From: an uncultured Lachnobacterium sp.
Lineage (GTDB): Bacteria > Bacillota > Clostridia > Lachnospirales > Lachnospiraceae
Assembly: GCA_900552085.1 (NCBI GenBank)
Contig: URYB01000071.1
Location: 1-10,476, forward strand
Reading direction: 5' to 3'
DNA: 10,476 nucleotides
In this document: positions 1-5,977 of the stretch, one piece after another
Layout of the letters: each line of letters starts with the position of its first letter
Numbering within the stretch: position 1 is the stretch's first letter
Program-made: the position numbers and the translations under genes
Notes under the pieces: generated by a model
Database searches by the model: none
What the model was told of the DNA's origin: nothing
Seen by the model: only the letters and a program-made list of their open reading frames with translations

Positions 1-357
1 AAAGTGGTGCAGCAGGCATTTGATACCTTGAATGCACAGACCATGCAGCTTACGGATATGACAGATCGTAAGATCGAAGGAAAGATTCAGGTGCAGAACG
101 CAGGCAGACTGATTTTATCAGTTCCGGCAGATGAGGGATGGACACTGTATGTGGACGGAAAAGAGACAGAAATTGAACCACTTGCAGATGCGCTTGTAGG
201 TGTACATCTGGAGAAAGGCAGTCATACGATAAAACTCTGTTACACAACGCCTGGAGTGAAAGCGGGAGCTGGCATTAGTCTTGGTGCGGTGGTTCTGTTT
301 ATGATCAGCGCATGTGTAAGTACCAGAATAAGGAGAAAGAGAGAATTGCATGAGTAA
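1..357 (+). CDS. YfhO family membrane protein (GT-C type), C-terminal part only
   Basis: The reading frame is open from the first base, so the gene begins before the window and only its last 118 codons are seen. The visible part has a beta-rich extracytoplasmic segment with the pattern GWTLYVDGKETE, then LEKGSHTIKLCYTTPG, then a final hydrophobic helix (about the last 20 residues before RIRRKRELHE). This ending is characteristic of YfhO-type proteins: large polytopic membrane proteins whose last outer domain is followed by one helix and a basic cytoplasmic tail. In Bacillus subtilis and Listeria such proteins are inferred to transfer a lipid-linked sugar to lipoteichoic acid, working with a CsbB-like enzyme. 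The next gene here is exactly that kind of enzyme and overlaps this one by 8 bases, which supports the call. The catalytic N-terminal part is not visible, so activity cannot be judged. Confidence 0.8.
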   Translation, partial: KVVQQAFDTLNAQTMQLTDMTDRKIEGKIQVQNAGRLILSVPADEGWTLYVDGKETEIEPLADALVGVHLEKGSHTIKLCYTTPGVKAGAGISLGAVVLFMISACVSTRIRRKRELHE

Positions 358-1306
358 GGGGAAAGTAAGTATTGTTGTTCCAATGTATAACGAACAGGAA
401 TCTTTGGGGATTTTATATCAGGAGCTGAATCGGGTCACGGATACGATAAAGGATTACGAATTTGAGTATCTGTTTGTCAATGATGGTTCGAAGGACAATA
501 CGTTGCAGGAAATTCAAAAGCTGGCAGCGGCAGACGAGAGAGTGCATTATGTTTCGTTTTCCAGAAATTTTGGAAAAGAAGCAGCTTTATATGCAGGATT
601 ATCCAATGCCGATGGAGATTACATTGCAACGATGGATGCGGATTTGCAGGATCCGCCGTCTTTACTGCCACAGATGCTTGCCATGATAGAAAGTCAGGAT
701 TGTGATAATGTGGCGACGCGGCGTGTCAACCGCAAAGGAGAACCGCCGATTCGTTCATTTTTTGCCCGCTGTTTTTACAAGCTGATGCGCCGGCTGTCAA
801 ACATCGATATCGCAGATGGGGCAAGAGATTATCGACTGATGAGAAGAGCGATGGTGGATTCGATACTCTCTGTCAGCGAATACAATCGCTTTTCCAAAGG
901 CATATTCGCATGGGTAGGTTATGAGACGAAATGGCTGGAGTTTGAGAATGTGGAGCGCTCGGCGGGAGAGACAAAATGGAGCTTTTGGAAACTGGTGCGG
1001 TATTCGATCGATGGCATTATAAATTTTTCCAATACGCCGCTTCAGATATCTTCCTATCTTGGAATGATACTTACGATTGTTTCGTTTATCGCGATTATCG
1101 TTGAGGTGATCCGTGCGCTTGTGTTTGGTGATCCGGTGGCAGGCTGGCCGTCGCTGGTGTGTATCATTACATTTATTGGCGGCATTGAATTGTTCTGCAT
1201 GGGCATCATGGGACAGTATATTGCCAAGACTTATATGGAAGTAAAACGCAGACCGCATTATATTATAAAAGAAAGCAATTGCAAAAATGCAAAGAGAAAT
1301 AATTAA
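350..1306 (+). CDS. Polyprenyl-phosphate glycosyltransferase, GT2, CsbB/GtrB-like
   Basis: This 318-residue protein is a family 2 glycosyltransferase of the dolichyl/undecaprenyl-phosphate sugar synthase type. It should move a sugar from a nucleotide donor onto undecaprenyl phosphate at the inner face of the membrane. Visible motifs are PMYNE (11-15), NDGS (44-47), SRNFGKEAA (71-79), the metal/donor motif DADLQDPP (96-103), and the RSAGETKW segment (203-210) typical of this subfamily. Two hydrophobic helices follow at about 233-258 and 266-292, then a basic tail. Length and layout match GtrB, CsbB and YkcC-like enzymes. The ATG at 350 lies inside the end of the YfhO-like gene, with AAGGAG at 330-335 and further purines nearer the start, so translation is probably coupled. 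The sugar cannot be read from the sequence; GlcNAc is the B. subtilis CsbB case, glucose the GtrB case. Confidence 0.9.
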   Translation: MSKGKVSIVVPMYNEQESLGILYQELNRVTDTIKDYEFEYLFVNDGSKDNTLQEIQKLAAADERVHYVSFSRNFGKEAALYAGLSNADGDYIATMDADLQDPPSLLPQMLAMIESQDCDNVATRRVNRKGEPPIRSFFARCFYKLMRRLSNIDIADGARDYRLMRRAMVDSILSVSEYNRFSKGIFAWVGYETKWLEFENVERSAGETKWSFWKLVRYSIDGIINFSNTPLQISSYLGMILTIVSFIAIIVEVIRALVFGDPVAGWPSLVCIITFIGGIELFCMGIMGQYIAKTYMEVKRRPHYIIKESNCKNAKRNN

Positions 1307-1324
1307 AACAAAGGAGATGGATCA

Positions 1325-1543
1325 ATGGACAACAAAGCGAACAAATTTCTGATTATTGGAGCAGCGGTGGTGATTGTGGCAGTAATTATTGTAGCAATCG
1401 TAACATCGGGAAAGGATTACAGTAGTCCGAATGATGCGCAGATGTATAATACGGAAGATGAAATGACGTTTACAGACGAAGACGGAAACGAATACGAAAT
1501 CAGTGACTGGACAGAGGTCGGAGAAACAGAGTACGAGGATTAA
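1325..1543 (+). CDS. Small acidic single-pass membrane protein, unknown function
   Basis: This 72-residue protein is not one I recognise. It has a short basic start (MDNKANK), one strongly hydrophobic helix at about 8-28, and an exposed C-terminal part of about 42 residues in which 16 are Asp or Glu. The positive-inside rule suggests N-in, C-out, so the acidic segment would face the wall. The start is well supported: AAGGAG lies at 1311-1316, eight bases before the ATG. It sits 18 bases after the glycosyltransferase and just before a strong terminator, so it is the last gene of that operon. It has one helix, whereas GtcA-type flippases of three-component glycosylation systems have four, so it is not the missing flippase. 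A role as accessory or partner of the YfhO/CsbB-like pair is inferred from position only. Confidence 0.8.
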   Translation: MDNKANKFLIIGAAVVIVAVIIVAIVTSGKDYSSPNDAQMYNTEDEMTFTDEDGNEYEISDWTEVGETEYED

Positions 1544-1554
1544 AGAATAGTGTG

Positions 1555-1584
1555 AAGGACACCTACATGGGAGGTGTCCTTTTT
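1555..1584 (+). terminator. Rho-independent terminator
   Basis: AAGGACACCT (1555-1564) and AGGTGTCCTT (1572-1581) form a perfect 10-bp stem with a 7-nt loop, followed by a run of T to 1584. It starts 11 bases after the stop codon of the 72-residue protein and ends the glycosylation operon. Confidence 0.93.
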
Positions 1585-1648
1585 ATGTCTCACCATATTT
1601 GCGACAATTCTCTTAGAAAATGAAACAAATGAAGAGGAGAGACAAATT

Positions 1649-1876
1649 ATGAATCATCACGTATGGAAAAACAGTCACTTAGACAAAGAAACATTACTGA
1701 TCCTTGCAGTTATTTCAGTGATGGCGGCAATCGGAACGCTTGCATTTATCGGCGGGCTGGTAAATATTGAGATTATGGATGTGGGAATCCGGAATCTGAT
1801 TGGCATGACAAGTGGTCTGTCTGGAGGAATTTTTGGTGTCCTTGTTTGGAAAAGCATGACACGCAAAAAGCGCTAA
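1649..1876 (+). CDS. Small two-helix membrane protein, unknown function
   Basis: This 75-residue protein is not recognised. It has a polar start (MNHHVWKNSHLDKE), a hydrophobic helix at about 14-36, a short link (EIMDVGIRN), a second helix at about 46-68 that is rich in small residues (Gly, Ser), and a basic end (TRKKR). Both ends would lie in the cytoplasm. The frame is open upstream to a GTG at 1574, but that lies inside the terminator stem. The ATG at 1649 has GGAGA at 1636-1640 with good spacing, so I chose it. No convincing promoter is visible between the terminator and this gene; it may depend on read-through or a weak promoter. It stands alone, since a new promoter for the next unit follows at 1914. 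Confidence 0.7.
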   Translation: MNHHVWKNSHLDKETLLILAVISVMAAIGTLAFIGGLVNIEIMDVGIRNLIGMTSGLSGGIFGVLVWKSMTRKKR

Positions 1877-1913
1877 ATACAGTATCTGCGCCGTTTGTGC
1901 CCCTATATTTTGA

Positions 1914-1942
1914 TTGACTGGCTATGTAAAGTTTTATATAAT
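1914..1942 (+). promoter_or_regulatory. Sigma-A promoter for the hydrolase-cohesin-clpC unit
   Basis: TTGACT (1914-1919) and TATAAT (1937-1942) are separated by exactly 17 bases. This gives 5 of 6 and 6 of 6 matches to consensus. Transcription should start near 1949, leaving a leader of about 35 bases before the ATG at 1984. No CtsR-type operator (tandem GGTCAAA) is seen around it. Confidence 0.85.
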
Positions 1943-1983
1943 GAAAACTAGCATATTATGTCTTGAAAGGGGTATGCACAAAT

Positions 1984-3735
1984 ATGACAAACAAAAGAAA
2001 GCGCTTGTTGAGCATTGTGCTGAGCTGTACGATACTGATTTCAGGCGGAGGCTTTTTTTCAAATATAGATGTTGCAAAGGCAGCAACCGATGCTGCATTT
2101 TCTACAGAAATGAAGGCGGCGGGATTTCCAGACAGTTATATAACCGGGCTTACGCAGCTGCACAAGCAATATCCGCAATGGAAGTTTGAAGCTGTAGATA
2201 CCGGCCTCGACTGGGGAACTGTGATTACCAAAGAAAGTGTAAATGGTGTGAATCTGGTTCCAAAAAGCGGAGATGACGCAAGAAAATCTACTGCGGCCGG
2301 AGCTTATGACTGGAATACAAATACATGGACAATCTATGACGGTTCGAACTGGGTCGCAGCGAATTCCGGATACATTGCTTATTATATGGATCCGAGGAAT
2401 TTTCTGAATGAGACAGATATTTTTCAGTTTGAAAGTCTGAGTTTTAATAAGTCACAGACAAAATCCGGAGTGAACGCGATACTTTCCGGAACATTTATGG
2501 CAAAGACCGTGACGGATTCGGATAAGACAACACTCAATTATGCAGACTCGTTTATGAAAATCGGAGAACTTACCGGTGTCAGTCCGTATCATCTGGCGTC
2601 CCGTGTGCGGCAGGAGCAGGGCTTGAATGGAACGAGCTCACTGATTTCAGGAACGTACAAAGGATATGAGGGATATTTCAATTATTTCAATGTCGGAGCA
2701 GCCGGAGTAACCTCTACACTGGTTATCCAGAATGGACTTGCCTATGCGAAGAAAGCCGGATGGGACACGCGCTATAAATCATTGCTTGGTGGCTCGCAGC
2801 TTCTTGCAAAGAATTATATTGCGGTGGGACAGGATACATTGTATTTTCAGAAATTTAACGTGGTCAATACCAAGAACCTGTATGGACATCAGTATATGAG
2901 TAATCTTACAGCTGCTTATACAGAGGGACGAAAGCTTGGACAGGGCTATACGGACAAGCAGCAGGCGTTTGCTTTCCGGATTCCGGTATACAAGTCTATG
3001 CCTGCGTCGGCGGTCACATTTACGGCAACCGGTAATCCGAACAATTATCTGAAGAATATTACAGTGGCAGGACAAAGCCTGACACCGGGATTTAAGAGTG
3101 ATACAACAAAATATTCGCTGGTTGTTGAAAACAGTGTTTCTTCTATTTCAGTAAGTGCGACAGCAGTAGCTTCGACGTCAACGATTACTGGAACCGGAAC
3201 CAAAAGTCTGAGTGTGGGAACCAATACCATCAATGTCAAATGCAAATCTGGCAGTGGATCCACGCGTACATACAAACTTACCGTTGTGCGAAAAGAAGCA
3301 GAGAAAGTGAGCGGAACGCTTTCATCGAAAAAATATACGGTGGGTGACAAATATATTACAGGAATCACACCGGGAACCAAGGCATCCGATTTTCTTGCAG
3401 GACTTTCTGTAGATGGGGGAACAGTAAAGATTGTCGGAGCCGATGGCAAACAGAATCAGGGACTGGCAGCGACCGGAAACAAAGTTGAAGTATATGTGGA
3501 TAACAAGAAGAAAACTTCCTACGAAGTTGTGATTTATGGTGATATCAACGGAGATGGCGAGATTAATGTTCTGGATATGATAAAGGTCAATCGTCATATC
3601 CTCGGATTGGATAAACTGTCCGGAACGTATCTGGTGGCAGCGGATGCCAATCGCAAGGGTGATGGTCTGAATGTGCTGGATATGATTTATATCAACCGTC
3701 ATGCATTGGGCTTAAGCACCATAAAACAGGATTGA
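1984..3735 (+). CDS. Secreted N-acetylglucosaminidase-like wall hydrolase with C-terminal dockerin
   Basis: This protein has 583 residues. A signal peptide covers about 1-33 (basic MTNKRKR, hydrophobic core, AKA|AT cleavage). Residues about 40-340 resemble the clostridial endo-beta-N-acetylglucosaminidase family: MDPRNFLNE (135-143), SPYHLASRVRQEQG (200-213) with Glu211 the candidate catalytic acid, and the YEGYFNYFNVGA region (228-239). A cadherin-like beta-sandwich module follows (about 353-437), then a beta-rich spacer (about 443-517), then a type I dockerin (about 519-577) with two calcium loops, each followed by NVLDMI..NRH. It should cut peptidoglycan glycans outside the cell and be held by a cohesin. 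The next gene carries a cohesin-like module, 31 bases away. The frame extends to a TTG at 1963, but the ATG at 1984 follows GAAAGGGG (1965-1972) and gives the proper signal peptide. Dockerin and secretion are clear; enzymatic specificity is inferred. Confidence 0.9.
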   Translation: MTNKRKRLLSIVLSCTILISGGGFFSNIDVAKAATDAAFSTEMKAAGFPDSYITGLTQLHKQYPQWKFEAVDTGLDWGTVITKESVNGVNLVPKSGDDARKSTAAGAYDWNTNTWTIYDGSNWVAANSGYIAYYMDPRNFLNETDIFQFESLSFNKSQTKSGVNAILSGTFMAKTVTDSDKTTLNYADSFMKIGELTGVSPYHLASRVRQEQGLNGTSSLISGTYKGYEGYFNYFNVGAAGVTSTLVIQNGLAYAKKAGWDTRYKSLLGGSQLLAKNYIAVGQDTLYFQKFNVVNTKNLYGHQYMSNLTAAYTEGRKLGQGYTDKQQAFAFRIPVYKSMPASAVTFTATGNPNNYLKNITVAGQSLTPGFKSDTTKYSLVVENSVSSISVSATAVASTSTITGTGTKSLSVGTNTINVKCKSGSGSTRTYKLTVVRKEAEKVSGTLSSKKYTVGDKYITGITPGTKASDFLAGLSVDGGTVKIVGADGKQNQGLAATGNKVEVYVDNKKKTSYEVVIYGDINGDGEINVLDMIKVNRHILGLDKLSGTYLVAADANRKGDGLNVLDMIYINRHALGLSTIKQD

Positions 3736-3766
3736 AAACAAGTAGAAGAAAGGCATGTATAGCAGA

Positions 3767-5965
3767 ATGAATTCGATAAAAGCACAACAGGAAACAAACG
3801 GAGGCAAGAAAAGAAGGCATAACCGGAAATTTACGATGAGATTTCTGACCAACATGATGGCAATTGTTTTATTGTTCGGTTGTCTTTTGGTTCCGGATAT
3901 AGAGGCAAAAGCAGATAATCTGTACATCGCGCTGAGTGACACGACAGTCAAAATTGGTGATACCATTACTGTATCGGTAACTGTGCCGGCGGGTGTTTCG
4001 GCAACGGTTAATTTGACGTATCCGACGGATTTACTTACCTATTCGTCGGCATCCGATACCGCCAGTGCGAATGCGGGAACGGTTTCTATGACAATCGGAA
4101 GTTATGGAAGTTCCAATAAACGTTCGGTTGGAACGGTAACTTTTCAGGCAAAATCATCAGGTAAAGCAACCTTTTCAGCTTCTGCTCCAATTGCAGGAAA
4201 TCAGGAAGGGGATCGTGTCAGTGTCACAGGTGCGAGTGCATCCGTGACCATAAAGAATGAAACAGGCGATGATGCGGAGAGTGGCGATAATGCAAACAAA
4301 TCCTCGGATAATTCTCTTTCCTCTCTTACTTTATCGGCAGGAAAACTTTCGCCGGCATTTCAGTACAATGTTACCAATTATACGGCAGAAGTAGAAAATG
4401 ATGTGACATCTGTTGTGGTAAGCGCCAAGGCAAACAATGAGAATGCCACCGTGGAATCTGTAAAAGGCGGGGAAAAACTTAGTGTTGGCTCCAATAAGAT
4501 CCAGATTGTTGTCAAAGCGGAGAATGGAGTGACGGCCACTTATGTGGTAAATGTGACAAGAAAAGCGGCTGGAGATGATGAAAAGCAGCAGGATTCAGAG
4601 AAAGATGATCAGCCGGATGGCGATTTGAGCCAGCAATATTATGAAATCAATGGACAGAAATTATATCCGGCAACTTCGATTCCGGAGGATGTCGTGCCAC
4701 AGGATTTCGAACAGGGAACCATGAAACTCTGGGACAATGATTACCCATATTTATACAATGATAACATTGGCAGCCAGATCTGCCTGCTTTATCTTGTGGA
4801 TGAAAACAAGGAAAACGGAGCATTGTATATGGTAATGGACAGTGCACCGTACGAGGCGTACCCGTATGTGAGCTTTTCCTCCGAGTTCGGCTATATTGTT
4901 GTCGTTCCGGATGCAGATGAGACAACACTTCCGGCGGGCTATAAGGCTGGAACCCTCAATATTGAAGGGAAAGGAAGCGTCGGTGCATACTATTATGGTG
5001 AAGACCAAAATGTTTGTCTGGTCTATGCTGTGAACAATGAAGGAAATTATGGTTGGTATCTCTATGATACCAATGAGCGTACCTATATGCGCTATCTTGG
5101 AAACAGTGAGGCGGACAGAGAAGAAATTCAGGTTCCGGACACGGAGGCACAGAGTGGTGATATTCAGAAATTAGAAAGCCAGAACCGCATGATCTTCTGG
5201 GCGTTTCTGATCGTTGTGCTGTTCCTTCTTGTTGTGATCGTTATACTTGTCCTTTCCCGCAGAAACCATCTGGAATATCAGGAAGACGAAGAGGACTTTG
5301 ATGATTTTGATGATGAAGAGTATGCAAAACTGGAAGCTGAAAACGAACAGCTTACACAGGAAGAGGAAGATACAGAAGAAGGATGGAGCACGGGAGACGA
5401 AAGCGAGGAGACATCGGAGACAGATCGTGAAGATGATGCTGATGCAATTGAAGAAGACGGGAAAGATATCGAGGAAGGAAACGATCCGGATGGCTGGGGC
5501 GATATCAGCAATGATTTTCCAGGAACCCGTGCCGAGGCAAGTAAACGTTACGACCGCAGCACATTTAAGACGGACACATTACCGCAGCTGGACATGGAGT
5601 CCGTACTTGCGGAGGAGATGACACGCGCTTTCGTAGAAGAGGCAGATGTGATGCCGGATGAGAAAGAAGAATCAGATTCAAATCCGGAAGAAACGATAGA
5701 AAAAAATGCAGATCCGGAAAACGATGCAAAATCGATTTCGAATGAAATTTTACCGGAAGAGACAGTGGTTGAAACACCTGTATCAGAGAAAAGTGCATCA
5801 AAAGAAATCGTTGAAACACCTGATTATGAGAAAACAGAATCAGATGAGGAGAAAGACTGGGAAGAAGAAATCCCTGAGAAGAAACCGAAAAAACATCATT
5901 TTTTTGGCAAAAAGAAAAAGTCTTCTGAGGAAGAAGAGAATGGAATAGAATTTATTGATTTATAG
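3767..5965 (+). CDS. Membrane-anchored cohesin-like protein with long acidic cytoplasmic tail
   Basis: This 732-residue protein appears to be a surface receptor. Its order is: basic start and signal sequence (about 14-49, ending EAKA); cohesin-like beta-sandwich (51-164, with VKIGDTITVSVTV and GTVTFQAKSSGKATF); acidic linker; cadherin-like module (182-266); unrecognised domain rich in Tyr and Asp (289-446); one transmembrane helix (476-497, followed by SRR); and a cytoplasmic tail (498-732) in which about 86 of 235 residues are Asp or Glu, ending in a Lys-rich patch and GIEFIDL. N-out, C-in topology follows from the signal sequence and stop-transfer. The likely ligand is the dockerin of the enzyme encoded just upstream. 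An ATG at 3755 is also in frame, but it lies one base after the AAAGG, too close for initiation, so 3767 is preferred. The cohesin assignment rests on pattern only; another beta-sandwich family is possible. Confidence 0.85.
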   Translation: MNSIKAQQETNGGKKRRHNRKFTMRFLTNMMAIVLLFGCLLVPDIEAKADNLYIALSDTTVKIGDTITVSVTVPAGVSATVNLTYPTDLLTYSSASDTASANAGTVSMTIGSYGSSNKRSVGTVTFQAKSSGKATFSASAPIAGNQEGDRVSVTGASASVTIKNETGDDAESGDNANKSSDNSLSSLTLSAGKLSPAFQYNVTNYTAEVENDVTSVVVSAKANNENATVESVKGGEKLSVGSNKIQIVVKAENGVTATYVVNVTRKAAGDDEKQQDSEKDDQPDGDLSQQYYEINGQKLYPATSIPEDVVPQDFEQGTMKLWDNDYPYLYNDNIGSQICLLYLVDENKENGALYMVMDSAPYEAYPYVSFSSEFGYIVVVPDADETTLPAGYKAGTLNIEGKGSVGAYYYGEDQNVCLVYAVNNEGNYGWYLYDTNERTYMRYLGNSEADREEIQVPDTEAQSGDIQKLESQNRMIFWAFLIVVLFLLVVIVILVLSRRNHLEYQEDEEDFDDFDDEEYAKLEAENEQLTQEEEDTEEGWSTGDESEETSETDREDDADAIEEDGKDIEEGNDPDGWGDISNDFPGTRAEASKRYDRSTFKTDTLPQLDMESVLAEEMTRAFVEEADVMPDEKEESDSNPEETIEKNADPENDAKSISNEILPEETVVETPVSEKSASKEIVETPDYEKTESDEEKDWEEEIPEKKPKKHHFFGKKKKSSEEEENGIEFIDL

Positions 5966-5969
5966 GAGG
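5964..5969 (+). promoter_or_regulatory. clpC ribosome binding site overlapping upstream stop
   Basis: AGGAGG overlaps the TAG stop (5963-5965) of the cohesin-like gene and lies 8 bases before a GTG codon. It fixes the GTG at 5978 as the clpC start. The overlap places clpC translationally downstream of the envelope gene, in the same transcript. Confidence 0.85.
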
Positions 5970-5977
5970 CTTAACGA

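Noticed and set aside
797..1258. A 153-codon open frame on the minus strand
   Set aside because: It is antisense to the C-terminal half of the glycosyltransferase. The translation is rich in His, Arg and Cys and lacks domain features.
1876..1984. A CtsR heat-shock operator upstream of the clpC-containing unit
   Set aside because: No tandem GGTCAAA pattern is found here, nor in the gaps before the cohesin-like gene or clpC.
1914..2189. A 91-codon frame overlapping the hydrolase start
   Set aside because: It begins within the promoter and runs out of frame through the signal peptide region of the real gene.
5278..5511. A Ser-rich 77-codon frame on the minus strand
   Set aside because: It is the reverse reading of GAA/GAT-rich codons in the acidic tail; the Ser richness is a composition artefact.
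1984..5965. A cellulosome gene cluster
   Set aside because: Only one dockerin and one cohesin-like module occur, the catalytic domain looks like a peptidoglycan glucosaminidase, and no cellulose-binding or glycoside hydrolase of plant polymers is present.
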